Assembly (NCBI GenBank): GCA_039025855.1
Contig: JBCCNL010000011.1
Location: 13,540 to 77,539 of the forward strand
Direction: 5' to 3'
Source: JBCCOW01 sp039025855
GTDB taxonomy: Bacteria > Planctomycetota > Phycisphaerae > Phycisphaerales > Phycisphaeraceae
DNA length: 64,000 nucleotides
Below the pieces are notes generated by a model. It did no database searches. It saw nothing but the letters and a program-made list of their open reading frames with translations, and had not been told where the DNA came from. Each line of letters begins with the position of its first letter. The first letter of the stretch is position 1. The translations under genes and the position numbers were made by a program. Shown here one piece after another: positions 33,230 to 41,932 of the stretch.

Positions 33230-34378
33230 ATGTCCAGCTTCCACATCGACCGACTCCTCGACACCGTCATCAAGCAAGAGGCGTCCGACCTCCACCTCAC
33301 GGTCGGCAAGCCGCCGTCGGTCCGCATGTCCGGACGCATCATCGAGCTCAAGACCCGCGCCCTCGAATCCGCCGACACCGTCTCACTCATGAAGGCCATC
33401 GCCCCCGAACGCTCGCAGAACGAGCTGCAGGAAGAAGGCTCCGCCGACTTCGGCTTCGCCTACGGCGACATGGACGACCCCGAAAACTCCGCCCGCTTCC
33501 GCGTCTCCATCTTCAAGCAGAAAGGCAGCGTCGCCCTCGTCCTGCGGCGGATCCCCAACAAGCTCCTCGACATCGAGACCATCGGCCTCCCCTCCATTGT
33601 CAAAGACCTCATCCGACGCCCCCGCGGCCTCTTCCTCGTCACCGGTCCAACCGGCTCGGGCAAGACCACCACCCTCGCGTCGATGATCAACTTCATCAAC
33701 ATGACCCTCGACCGGCACATCATCACCATCGAGGACCCGGTCGAGTACTACCACAAGCACAAGAAATCGATCGTCAACCAGCGCGAAGTCGGCGTCGATG
33801 TCCCGTCCTTCTCCGAAGCCCTCCGCCGTGCCCTGCGTCAAGACCCCGACTGCATCCTCGTCGGCGAGATGCGTGACCTCGAGACTATCGAAGCCGCGGT
33901 CGAAGCCGCCGAGACGGGCCACCTCGTCTTCGGCACCCTGCACACCACAGGCGCCGCCGGCACCATCAACCGCCTCGTCGATGCGTTCCCCGTTACACAA
34001 CAAGCCCAGATCCGCGTCCAGCTCTCGGTCTCGCTCATGGCCGTGCTCTCGCAGCAGCTGCTCAAGCGCAAGCCCAAGGGCATGACTGCCGCCTACGAGT
34101 TCATGGTCGTCACCCCCGCGATCGCCAACCTCATCCGCGACAACAAGTCCTTCCGCATCGACTCGGCCATCCAGACCGGGAAGAAGTTCGGCATGCAGCT
34201 GCTCGACGACCACCTCTGGTCGCTCTACGAGAGCGACACCATCCACGTCGAGGACATGATCGATCGCGCCAAGAGCCCCGACGTCCTGGTCGAGAAGGTC
34301 CACCGCGCCGGTGGCAAGGTCGGCCGTGCCGAGCTCGACGAGAAAGAAGGCTCCCTCGCCGCCGCCGGTGCAAGCTAA
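33230..34378 (+). CDS. pilT: Type IV pilus retraction ATPase
   Basis: PilT-type hexameric ATPase that depolymerises pili for twitching. The 382-residue protein has the short N-terminal PAS-like domain (LDTVIKQEASDLHLTVGKPP), Walker A GPTGSGKTTTLASM, the Asp box and Walker B (LRQDPDCILVGEMRDLETI), the His box (ETGHLVFGTLHTTGAAGTI) and the C-terminal PilT motif, here AIANLIRDNKSF in place of AIRNLIRE. No zinc-binding Cys, as expected. It lies between two pilB copies. Its start is set directly after the 7-base-word hairpin. Confidence 0.95.
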   Translation: MSSFHIDRLLDTVIKQEASDLHLTVGKPPSVRMSGRIIELKTRALESADTVSLMKAIAPERSQNELQEEGSADFGFAYGDMDDPENSARFRVSIFKQKGSVALVLRRIPNKLLDIETIGLPSIVKDLIRRPRGLFLVTGPTGSGKTTTLASMINFINMTLDRHIITIEDPVEYYHKHKKSIVNQREVGVDVPSFSEALRRALRQDPDCILVGEMRDLETIEAAVEAAETGHLVFGTLHTTGAAGTINRLVDAFPVTQQAQIRVQLSVSLMAVLSQQLLKRKPKGMTAAYEFMVVTPAIANLIRDNKSFRIDSAIQTGKKFGMQLLDDHLWSLYESDTIHVEDMIDRAKSPDVLVEKVHRAGGKVGRAELDEKEGSLAAAGAS

Positions 34379-34423
34379 CCCCTCCGACACTGACCTCTCC
34401 GCTCCTCCAGCCCTCTCCGCATT

Positions 34424-36169
34424 ATGGCCCGCCAGAAAGTCGATACCGCCAAACTCCGTGGCCAACGCATCGGTCGCGTCCTGACCAACCTCGGCAAGAC
34501 CAACCGGGAACAGGTCCAGGAAGCCCTGCAGATCCAGAAGAAACGCCGACAACCCCTCGGCCAACTCCTGGTCGAGCTCGGCTACTGCACGCAGGACGAC
34601 GTGCAGATGGCGCTCGCCGCGCAGCAGGGCATGCAGACCATCGAGGTCGGCGAGCTCGACATCCCGCAGGACGTCCTCTCGCTCATCCCCGCGGAGATGG
34701 CCAACGCCTACCACATCCTGCCCATCGCCTACGACAAGGGCAAGAACAAGATCACCGTCGCGCTCAAGTCCGCCGACAACTTCCGCGCTCTCGACGACCT
34801 CCGCCTGCTCATGGGCTACGACGTCGAGGCCCTCGTCTCCCCGGCAGAACAGCTCGACCAACGCATCAATCGGCACTACGGCGAAGACGAAGAATCCCTC
34901 GCCTCACTCGTCGGCGAACTGTCCGAGGACGAAGACTTCGGGCTCATCGACGGCGACGGCTCCGAGTCGATCGACCTCGAAGCCGAAACGCAGATGGCCG
35001 AGGACAACCGCGTCATCCGGCTGCTCAACCTCGTGCTGCTCCAGGCCATCAAGGACAAGGCCTCCGACATCCACTTCGAGCCCTTCGAGGACGAGTTCAA
35101 GATGCGCTACCGCATCGACGGCGTCCTCTACGAGATGATCCCCCCGCCGCGTCAGCTAGCCGGGCCGATCGTCTCCCGTGTCAAGATCATGGCCGACCTC
35201 GACATCGCCGAACGCAGGCTCCCCCAGGACGGGCGTATCGAGCTGCATGTCGGCGAAAAACCCGTCGACCTCCGCGTTGCTGTGCTCCCCACCATGTTCG
35301 GCGAGTCCGTCGTCATGCGTGTCCTGGACCGCACCAACACCCAGCTCGACCTCGACAAGGTCGTCCAACGCCCCGACGACCTCGACACCATCCGCCAGCT
35401 CATCCACAAGCCTAACGGCATCGTCATCGTCACCGGGCCCACGGGCTCCGGCAAGACCACCACCCTCTACTCCGCCCTCGCCGAGCTCAACACCCTCGAA
35501 GACAAAATCCTCACCGCCGAGGATCCCGTCGAATACGACATCGACGGCCTCCTCCAGGTCCAGGTCAACACTGCCGTTGGGCTCACCTTCGCCAAGGCCC
35601 TCCGCTCGTTCCTCCGGCAAGACCCCGACATCATCCTCGTCGGCGAGACCCGCGACCTCGAGACCGCCAAGATCTCCGTTGAGGCCTCCCTCACCGGCCA
35701 CCTCGTCTTCACCACCCTCCACACCAACGACGCCCCCTCCTCGATCGCCCGCCTCCTCGACCTCGGGCTCGAGTCCTTCCTCATCACCGCCACCATCGAA
35801 GGCATCATCGCCCAACGCCTGGTCCGCAAGATCTGTGCCCGCTGCAAAGAGCCCTACGAACCCACCGACGAAGAGCTGATGCGGCTCGCCCTCGACCGCG
35901 ACGCCCTCGGCGACCGCACCCTCTTCCGCGGCACCGGCTGCGACTACTGCAACAACTCCGGCTACCGCGGCCGGATGGCCCTCTTCGAAATCATGATCCT
36001 CGACGACGAGCTCCGGCAGATGATCATGGACGAGGCCTCCTCCCAGCAGCTCATGCACGCCACCCGCCAACGCGGCATGCGCACGCTACGCGAGTCCGGG
36101 CTCATGGCTGTCTATGACGGGCTCACCTCCGTCGAAGAGATCCTCAAAGAAACCCTCCCCGACGATTGA
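34424..36169 (+). CDS. pilB: Type IV pilus/type II secretion assembly ATPase (copy 2)
   Basis: A second PilB/GspE ATPase of 581 residues. It has an MshEN-type N-terminal domain (GQRIGRVLTNLGKTNREQVQ), a second N-terminal domain to about residue 150, an acidic linker (EDEESLASLVGELSEDEDFG), then the motor with GPTGSGKTTTLYS, LRQDPDIILVGETRDLETA and TGHLVFTTLHTNDAPSS. The zinc pairs are CARC and CDYC. It is clearly distinct from copy 1 (different linker and Walker B context), so the two may serve pili and type II secretion, or two alternative extension motors. It lies 45 bases after pilT. Confidence 0.94.
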   Translation: MARQKVDTAKLRGQRIGRVLTNLGKTNREQVQEALQIQKKRRQPLGQLLVELGYCTQDDVQMALAAQQGMQTIEVGELDIPQDVLSLIPAEMANAYHILPIAYDKGKNKITVALKSADNFRALDDLRLLMGYDVEALVSPAEQLDQRINRHYGEDEESLASLVGELSEDEDFGLIDGDGSESIDLEAETQMAEDNRVIRLLNLVLLQAIKDKASDIHFEPFEDEFKMRYRIDGVLYEMIPPPRQLAGPIVSRVKIMADLDIAERRLPQDGRIELHVGEKPVDLRVAVLPTMFGESVVMRVLDRTNTQLDLDKVVQRPDDLDTIRQLIHKPNGIVIVTGPTGSGKTTTLYSALAELNTLEDKILTAEDPVEYDIDGLLQVQVNTAVGLTFAKALRSFLRQDPDIILVGETRDLETAKISVEASLTGHLVFTTLHTNDAPSSIARLLDLGLESFLITATIEGIIAQRLVRKICARCKEPYEPTDEELMRLALDRDALGDRTLFRGTGCDYCNNSGYRGRMALFEIMILDDELRQMIMDEASSQQLMHATRQRGMRTLRESGLMAVYDGLTSVEEILKETLPDD

Positions 36170-36335
36170 GCCCCATCCCACCCAAGCCACCGCCCGCGGC
36201 CCAATGGCCCGACAGCCCCCAAAGAAACCACGCTCTCCTGACCGATAACGGGTAGAATACAAACGGTAGAAACCCGTAAGGAATCACCCGACCCCCGCCA
36301 CCGCCATCCCGTCACGCCTTGCCCCGAGGTCGCTC

Positions 36336-37670
36336 ATGCCCACCTTTCAGTTCGAAGCCCTCAACGACGCCGGCAAGCCCCAAAAAGGCACCATCAACGC
36401 ACCCTCCAGCGAGGAGGCGATCGCCCGCATCCGCAGCCAGGGCTACTTCCCCACCTCCGTCCGCGAGACCAAGGTCAAGAAGGGCAGCAAGTCCCCGTCA
36501 CCCTCCGCCGGCAAGGGCGGCAAGGGCGGTGGCAGCAAAAGTGGTGGCAAGGGCGGCGCCGGCCAGATGGCCATCACCATCCCCGGCTTCGACAAGGTCA
36601 AAAACAAGGTCCTCACAACCTTCACCCGCCAGCTCTCCACCCTCCAGGACGCCGGCCTGCCCATCCTCCGCTCCCTCGCCATCCTCGAAGAACAGCAGAA
36701 GCCCGGCACCCTCAAGACCGCGCTCGCCGGTGTCCACGAAGACGTCGGCGGCGGCTCGTCGCTCTCCGACGCGATGCAGAAGCACCCCAAAGCCTTCAAC
36801 CGCCTCTACGTCAAGATGATCGCCGCCGGCGAGGTCGGCGGTGTCCTGGACCTCATCCTCCAACGCCTCGCCGAGTTCCTCGAAAAGGCCGAACGCCTCA
36901 AGAAGCGCATCATCTCCGCGATGATCTACCCCGCCGCCGTCATGGGTGTCGCCTCCGTCATAGTCCTGGGGATCATGATCTTCATCGTCCCGCAGTTCAT
37001 CCTCGTCTTCGACGACTTCGACACCCCCCTGCCCCAGATCACCATCACCCTGATCGACTTCTCCAAGTGGCTCGCCGGGCCCATCCTCCCCGAGGGCAAT
37101 CGCGGCAACATGCCGTTCCCGGGCGTCATCCTCGTCCTGTTCTTACCGTTCCTCATCTACTACAGCTTCAAGCTCGCCCGCAAAACGAGCTTCGGAAAAA
37201 ACATCATCGACCGCGCGATGCTCCTGCTCCCCGTCGTCGGCTCCCTCATCGCCAAATCCACCATCGCCAAGTTCACCCGTACCCTGGGCACCCTCATCAA
37301 CGCCGGCGTCCCCATCCTCGACGCCATCCGCATCACCTCCGAAACCACCAGCAACGACGTCTACGCCCAGGCCCTCAACAAGGTCCACGACTCCGTCCGC
37401 CAGGGCGACTCCTTCGCCGAGCCCCTCCGCCAGTCCAAGGTCACCGACGCGCTCGTCGTCAACATGATCGACGTCGGCGAAGAGACCGGTGACCTCGACA
37501 AGATGCTCCTCAAGATCGCCGACAACTACGACGAAGAGGTCGACACCGCCGTCGCCGGCCTCGTCTCCCTGCTCGAACCCGTCATGGTCGTCCTCCTCGG
37601 CGGCGTCGTCGGCTTCATCGTCTTCGCGATGTTCTACCCCATGATCATCCTCATGCAGTCGCTCATGTAA
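36336..37670 (+). CDS. pilC: Inner-membrane platform protein PilC/GspF
   Basis: A 444-residue polytopic protein that couples the PilB/PilT motors to pilin assembly. It has the N-terminal TFQFEALNDAGKPQKGTI start typical of PilC, two T2SSF helical bundles (FTRQLSTLQDAGLPILRSL and FTRTLGTLINAGVPILDAI), and membrane spans around 205-230, 260-285 and the C-terminus (MVVLLGGVVGFIVFAMFYPMI). A Gly/Lys/Ser-rich insert at about residues 47-77 between the N-terminal segment and the first bundle is unusual. GAGG precedes the ATG. A 12-base-stem terminator follows, so this ends the motor cluster. Confidence 0.94.
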   Translation: MPTFQFEALNDAGKPQKGTINAPSSEEAIARIRSQGYFPTSVRETKVKKGSKSPSPSAGKGGKGGGSKSGGKGGAGQMAITIPGFDKVKNKVLTTFTRQLSTLQDAGLPILRSLAILEEQQKPGTLKTALAGVHEDVGGGSSLSDAMQKHPKAFNRLYVKMIAAGEVGGVLDLILQRLAEFLEKAERLKKRIISAMIYPAAVMGVASVIVLGIMIFIVPQFILVFDDFDTPLPQITITLIDFSKWLAGPILPEGNRGNMPFPGVILVLFLPFLIYYSFKLARKTSFGKNIIDRAMLLLPVVGSLIAKSTIAKFTRTLGTLINAGVPILDAIRITSETTSNDVYAQALNKVHDSVRQGDSFAEPLRQSKVTDALVVNMIDVGEETGDLDKMLLKIADNYDEEVDTAVAGLVSLLEPVMVVLLGGVVGFIVFAMFYPMIILMQSLM

Positions 37671-37703
37671 GCCGCGGCCTCGCATCAAAAACCAAACCAC
37701 CCC

Positions 37704-37740
37704 CGACACGCCCCGCCCCACCGCGGGGCGTGTCGTTTAT
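37704..37740 (+). terminator. Rho-independent terminator after pilC
   Basis: CGACACGCCCCG and its perfect complement form a 12-base stem around an 8-base loop, followed by TTTAT. It ends the pilus motor transcript ten bases before the HIT gene. Confidence 0.85.
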
Positions 37741-37749
37741 AAAACGTTC

Positions 37750-38217
37750 ATGCCCACCAACTACCCCACCGACCCCGACTGCATCTTCTGCAAGATCGTC
37801 GCCGGCGACATCCCCTCCCACACCCTCTACGAAGACGACCTCGTCCTCGCCATGCTCGACATCGGGCCCATCGCCCCAGGCCACACCCTACTCATCCCCA
37901 AAGGCCACTACCCCAGCCTCACCGACGTCCCCCCCGATACCGCCGCCGCCCTCGGCCGAGCCATGCCTCAACTCGGAGCGGCCCTCTGCAAAGCCACAGG
38001 CACCGACAACTTTAACGTCCTCCAGAACAACGGCCGACCCGCCGGACAGGCCGTCTTCCACGTCCACTTCCACCTCATCCCCCGCACCGCCGACGACGCC
38101 CGCACCACCCCACCCCCCGGCTCCCCCGGCGCCGGACTCCCTTTCGACTGGCCCGCCACCGAGCTCGACCCCGATAAGGCAACCGATCTCGCAAACCGCA
38201 TCCGCTCGGCGTTATGA
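37750..38217 (+). CDS. HIT-family (histidine triad) nucleotide hydrolase
   Basis: A 155-residue HIT protein. The N-terminal CIFCKIVAGDIPSHTLYEDD block and the triad motif GQAVFHVHFHLIPR (H-X-H-X-H) are complete, so hydrolysis of AMP-linked or adenylylated substrates is likely. CIFC resembles the Cys pair seen in many bacterial HinT-like proteins. The C-terminal tail is Pro-rich. It is followed directly by a word-repeat hairpin, then the mazG-like gene. Confidence 0.93.
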   Translation: MPTNYPTDPDCIFCKIVAGDIPSHTLYEDDLVLAMLDIGPIAPGHTLLIPKGHYPSLTDVPPDTAAALGRAMPQLGAALCKATGTDNFNVLQNNGRPAGQAVFHVHFHLIPRTADDARTTPPPGSPGAGLPFDWPATELDPDKATDLANRIRSAL

Positions 38218-38312
38218 GTCCACAGATGAACACGATGGAAATGATGTAAAACCGAAACATCCAAACATTCCGCCGTTCTTCTCAATCCTGCTCATCCTGT
38301 CCATCTGTGGAC
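38218..38312. repeat. 9-base-word hairpin, left flank of the mazG-like gene
   Basis: Begins on the base after the HIT stop. GTCCACAGATGAACACGATG opens the left arm; CCATCTGTGGAC closes the right arm. Over 29 bases 22 positions pair. The internal words repeat every nine bases (GATGAACAC, GATGGAAAT on the left; CTGCTCATC, CTGTCCATC on the right). It ends seven bases before the next ATG. Confidence 0.88.
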
Positions 38313-38319
38313 GAACACC

Positions 38320-38631
38320 ATGAACCCCAACGACCCTATCACCCTCGCCGCCTTCCAGCAACACATCCGCGACAAGTACCACGCCACTGACGCCGCCCGC
38401 GGCACCGCCGGCACCTTCATGTGGCTCATCGAAGAGGTCGGCGAGCTCGCCACCGCCCTCCACAAGTCCCGTGGCCAAGGCGGCGACACCTCCGGCGACG
38501 ACGACCCCGCCGGCGAGTTCGCCGACGTCCTCGCCTGGCTCTGCACCCTCGCCAACATCAACGACATCGACCTCGAACAAGCTATCCGAGAAAAGTACCT
38601 CACCGGTGACGGCCCCAAAGGCACGAAGTAG
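38320..38631 (+). CDS. MazG-like nucleotide pyrophosphohydrolase
   Basis: A 103-residue all-alpha NTP pyrophosphohydrolase of the MazG type, which hydrolyses non-canonical or excess nucleotides. The metal-binding signature is split as usual: WLIEEVGELATAL (E-E-x-x-E) and GEFADVLAWLCTLAN (E-x-x-D). A Gly/Asp-rich insert (GGDTSGDDDPAG) lies between the helices. It sits between two HIT-type genes, and each flank is a copy of the same word-repeat hairpin. Confidence 0.87.
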   Translation: MNPNDPITLAAFQQHIRDKYHATDAARGTAGTFMWLIEEVGELATALHKSRGQGGDTSGDDDPAGEFADVLAWLCTLANINDIDLEQAIREKYLTGDGPKGTK

Positions 38632-38727
38632 GTCCACAGATGGACAGGATGAGAAGGATGACGAAGAGCGGGATGTGTTTTGATGTGTTTGGTTTTTCAT
38701 CATTTTCATCCTGTTCATCTGTGGACC
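38631..38727. repeat. 9-base-word hairpin, right flank of the mazG-like gene
   Basis: Begins at the last base of the mazG-like TAG stop. The outer 33-base arms (38631-38663 and 38695-38727) pair at 28 of 33 positions. They share the GTCCACAGATG...CATCTGTGGAC ends with the left-flank copy and repeat 9-base words (GATGGACAG, GATGAGAAG). It ends four bases before the next ATG. Confidence 0.9.
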
Positions 38728-38731
38728 AAAA

Positions 38732-39205
38732 ATGACAAACGACAACCCGCGTACCCTCATCCATGAACGCGTCGAACAGGCCCGTACCGGCAAAAACCCC
38801 GCCGTCATCTGCCGCACCGCCGCCGGCTGGGCCGTCCTCGGCGACACCCAGTTCCTGCCCGGCTACTGCCTCCTCCTCCCCGACCCCGTCGTCCCCACCC
38901 TCAACGACCTGACCGGCCCGCAACGAACCCGCTTCCTCGACGACATGGCCGCCCTCGGCGACGCCGTCCTCGCCGAGACCGGCTGCCTCCGCATCAACTA
39001 CTCCATGCTCGGCAACCTCGAACCCGCCCTCCACGCACACGTCTTCCCCCGCTACGCCAACGAGCCCGAACACCTCCGCACCAAGCCCATCTGGCTCTAT
39101 CCCGAATCCGCCTGGACCGACCACCCCATCGACCTACAGCGTGACGCACCGTTCATGCGTGCCCTCCGCACACGACTACAACAAGCCAGCATCGCAATCG
39201 ATTAA
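38732..39205 (+). CDS. HIT-like superfamily protein with incomplete triad
   Basis: A 157-residue HIT-fold protein. GDTQFLPGYCLLLPDPVVPTL is the usual HIT strand-loop region, and the triad position reads PALHAHVFPRY: H-X-H is present but the third His is replaced by Phe. Catalysis may therefore be weak, or use another mechanism as in some HIT branches. Its start follows a word-repeat hairpin with no clear ribosome binding site. With the complete HIT gene and the mazG-like gene it makes a small nucleotide-hydrolase locus. Confidence 0.72.
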   Translation: MTNDNPRTLIHERVEQARTGKNPAVICRTAAGWAVLGDTQFLPGYCLLLPDPVVPTLNDLTGPQRTRFLDDMAALGDAVLAETGCLRINYSMLGNLEPALHAHVFPRYANEPEHLRTKPIWLYPESAWTDHPIDLQRDAPFMRALRTRLQQASIAID

Positions 39206-39245
39206 CAGCGCCGTCAACCTGAGCGGCGAGACGCTTCTCAATCAG

Positions 39246-39278
39246 ACCTCTGCGTCCTCTGCGCCTCTGCGGTTCAAC
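39246..39278 (-). repeat. Single-arm 9-base-word repeat after arsM
   Basis: On the minus strand, starting six bases after the arsM stop: GTTGAACCGCAGAGGCGCAG, then further CGCAGAGG words. The purine-rich words repeat every eight or nine bases. No clear complementary arm is seen, so this may be a truncated copy of the palindromic type. Confidence 0.75.
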
Positions 39279-39283
39279 CCCGC

Positions 39284-40480
39284 TCAGCAGCAGTCTTCCC
39301 CACAACACGCCTCCACCGCTTCGGTCGTCGCATCGTAATCCGCACCCTTCGTCTCTTTCGGGTGACGCTTCGCCGACCGCTTGCAGTCGAACGCCGCCGC
39401 GCCCTCCAAAGGCAACTCCTCCAACGGCTCGATCCCCTCGAACTGCCCCGCATAAGGCCCGTTGGGATCCGTCAGGAGCTTGAACGTCTTATCGCACACA
39501 GCGACCCGCACGCCCCGCCTGAACACGTGCCCGTCGTCATCATGCGCCCGGCTCCAAGGCCCCTTGTACATCACCGCCTGCTTCCGCTCCACGCAAGGCC
39601 CCTGCTTGCCCTTGTACGCCCGCACCGTCATCGACCGGAACTCGATCCCGTCGATCGTCTGCCACGGCTTCTCTTCGTACTTCAGCATCTCGATGCCGTG
39701 GAACCCCGCGTCCGCAAACATCTGCAGGAACTCCTCCTCCAGAAACGCCCCGCTGATACAGCCCGACCACAGCTTCGGGTCGTTCATGATCTTTTCGGTC
39801 GGCGGCTCATCACAAACGATGTCGCTGATCACGCACCGCCCGCCCTTCCGCAAGACGCGGAACATCTCGCCGAACAGCTGCTTCTTCTTCTCCGTGCTCA
39901 CCAGGTTCAGCACGCAGTTGGACACGATCACGTCCACACTGTTGTCTTCGATCAGCGGCTGTTCCGCCCGCAACCGATCACACTCCGCCTCAAACGCCGC
40001 GACACCATCGATGTCCGTCGCAGGGTTCGCATCCAGCCACGCCTGCGCCGCGTCCAGGCTCAGCTTCAAATCCTGGATCCGCCCTTTACGGAACTCGACG
40101 TTGCTGTACCCCACCTTCTCCGCTATCTCGCCCTGGTACTTCCGGGCCAGCCCCAGCATCGTGTCGTTCATGTCGACGCCGATGACCTTGCCTTCTGCCC
40201 CGACCTTCTGCGACAGGATGTAACAGATCTTCCCGCCGCCCGACCCGAGGTCCAACGCCACCTCGCCCTCGCCCACCCACTTGCTCGGGTCACCGCAGCC
40301 GTAGTCCCGCTCGATGATCTCCGCCGGCAGGATCTTGAGGTACTGCGTGTCGTAGTCCACCGGGCAGCACAGCGCCGGCTCCGCCGCCTCCGCACCCTTC
40401 GCATACCGATCCTTGACCTCTGCCTCGATGTCATAACCCACCCCACCCAGGCTCACCATCTCTTCAACCGGCTTGCTCAT
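39284..40480 (-). CDS. arsM: ArsM-type arsenite S-adenosylmethionine methyltransferase
   Basis: A 398-residue Rossmann-fold methyltransferase. SAM motif I is VALDLGSGGGKICYIL, followed by VIGVDMNDTML. The three Cys that define ArsM are in place: DYGCGDPS, VSNCVLNLVS and WSGCISGAF. Additional Cys occur at residues 38-39 (LCCPVD) and as a C-terminal cluster (CCGEDCC). ArsM methylates trivalent arsenic; some homologues with such C-terminal extensions belong to arsenosugar pathways. ATG at 40480 has AAGGA upstream; the codon before is TTG. A PiT phosphate transporter gene lies upstream on the same strand. Confidence 0.83.
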   Translation of the reverse strand: MSKPVEEMVSLGGVGYDIEAEVKDRYAKGAEAAEPALCCPVDYDTQYLKILPAEIIERDYGCGDPSKWVGEGEVALDLGSGGGKICYILSQKVGAEGKVIGVDMNDTMLGLARKYQGEIAEKVGYSNVEFRKGRIQDLKLSLDAAQAWLDANPATDIDGVAAFEAECDRLRAEQPLIEDNSVDVIVSNCVLNLVSTEKKKQLFGEMFRVLRKGGRCVISDIVCDEPPTEKIMNDPKLWSGCISGAFLEEEFLQMFADAGFHGIEMLKYEEKPWQTIDGIEFRSMTVRAYKGKQGPCVERKQAVMYKGPWSRAHDDDGHVFRRGVRVAVCDKTFKLLTDPNGPYAGQFEGIEPLEELPLEGAAAFDCKRSAKRHPKETKGADYDATTEAVEACCGEDCC

Positions 40481-40609
40481 CAATCATCCTTCACAACAAA
40501 AAACCACTCAGCAGACCACAGCGTCGCAGGTCCAACCCACTCGCCCGCCGATCTATTCCACCCGAAATCCCGCGCCAAGTCCACCGTTCAAAACGTTCAT
40601 CTTTAGCCC

Positions 40610-41719
40610 TCACCCCAGCACCCACCAACACACCGCCCCCAGCACCGCCGCCACCGGCAGCGTCGTCACCCACGCCGCCACAATCGTCGCGATCATCTTC
40701 CACCGCCCCCGGCCCGACGCCGCCCCAATCCCGATCAGGCTCCCGCAGCTCACGTGCGTCGTGCTCACCGGCACCCCCCACTTGCTCGCGACAATCACCA
40801 GGAACGCCGTGTTCAGGTTCGCCGTAAACGCCTGCCCGTCATTCATCCCCGTGATCTTATGGCTCATCGTCTGGGCCACCCGCCGCACCGCCAACAGCCC
40901 CCCCACCGCGATCCCGACCCCCACGATCACCACCGCCTGCCAGTCCGTCATAAAGCTCAGCCCGATCATCAACGCCGCCACCTTCGGCGTGTCGTTCAGC
41001 CCCCGTGCAAAGCTCACCGCACCCGACGTCAGGTAGTGGCACTTGTCCAACACCGACTGCGCCGAGACCCCCAGCATCCGCCCCTTGTACCGCGGCGCAC
41101 ACGCACTCTCCTGCTCCACCGTCAACGGCAGCCCCGTCGAGCTCATCATCAACGCCCCGTCCGCCTTCACCTCCACCGGCACCCACTGCTCGTTCACACA
41201 AACGCACGTCTCCCGGTCAATCCGCACCACCCGCCGCACCCCCGAAAACAGCAGGTACACCACCGCCGCCAACACCACCGCGATCAACGGCGAAGCCAGC
41301 AGCGGATAGAAAAACTTGCTCCACACCGCGCCCCAGCTCAGCCCGTTACCCGCCACCCCGATCCCGATGATCGACCCCACCATTGCGTGTGTCGTCGAGA
41401 TCGGCATCGCCAAACGCGTCGCCAGCAAGACCGTCGCCGCCGCCGCCAACCCCACACACGCCGGGAAGCTCGTCGACGTGATGATCGACTCCGCCACGAT
41501 CCCTTTGCCCTTGAACTTGCTCGCTAGCTCCGCCCCGATCCAGACCGCCGCCACCGACCCCGCCGCCGTCGCCACCGCTGCGTACACAATCGCCGGCTTC
41601 ATCCGCACCAACCCGCTGCCCACCAGCGTGGCCACCCCCTTCGAGTTGTCGTTCGCACCGTTCGCAAAGGCCAACGCCACCGCGGCCACCAGGATCACAC
41701 CGATCAGCACCACTTCCAT
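40610..41719 (-). CDS. PiT-family inorganic phosphate transporter
   Basis: A 369-residue membrane transporter. The two PiT signature repeats are present: GANDNSKGVATLVGSGL near residue 21 and GLNDTPKVAALMIG in the second half. ISTTHAMVGSIIGIG and VSTTHVSCGSLIGIG are the paired STTH motifs. About ten hydrophobic spans surround a hydrophilic loop (residues ~165-225) with two VCV/CAP Cys-containing segments. PiT carriers move metal-phosphate with protons and also let arsenate in, which gives its neighbour arsM a plausible job. Separated from arsM by 129 bases. Confidence 0.92.
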   Translation of the reverse strand: MEVVLIGVILVAAVALAFANGANDNSKGVATLVGSGLVRMKPAIVYAAVATAAGSVAAVWIGAELASKFKGKGIVAESIITSTSFPACVGLAAAATVLLATRLAMPISTTHAMVGSIIGIGVAGNGLSWGAVWSKFFYPLLASPLIAVVLAAVVYLLFSGVRRVVRIDRETCVCVNEQWVPVEVKADGALMMSSTGLPLTVEQESACAPRYKGRMLGVSAQSVLDKCHYLTSGAVSFARGLNDTPKVAALMIGLSFMTDWQAVVIVGVGIAVGGLLAVRRVAQTMSHKITGMNDGQAFTANLNTAFLVIVASKWGVPVSTTHVSCGSLIGIGAASGRGRWKMIATIVAAWVTTLPVAAVLGAVCWWVLG

Positions 41720-41932
41720 TCAGCCGTCCAATCTCTATCAGAACCCAAGAAACCAACCAAGCCACGACGACCGCCTCACTCTCACAAGTGCTGCGTCCAC
41801 CCCCACGCCCGGCCAAGGCCCCTTGAACACCGGCGAAGAAACATTAGCAAACCGTGAGCATCGTGCAGACTGTGAGCCGTAACCCCACGCAACCACCCGA
41901 TATTCCCGACCAACACCAAACCCACCCGACGC

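Noticed and set aside
31177..34876. Long minus-strand frames opposite the pilus ATPases
   Set aside because: Acidic, Val/Asp/Gly-rich complement of highly conserved ATPase genes; no independent support.
38218..38727. A transposon carrying mazG
   Set aside because: No transposase, no visible target duplication; kept only as a possible composite unit in the findings.
41849..41880. CGTGAGCAT/CGTGCAGAC/TGTGAGCCG as a ninth word-repeat element
   Set aside because: Only about three loose words and over 50 bases from the nearest stop; too weak to include.
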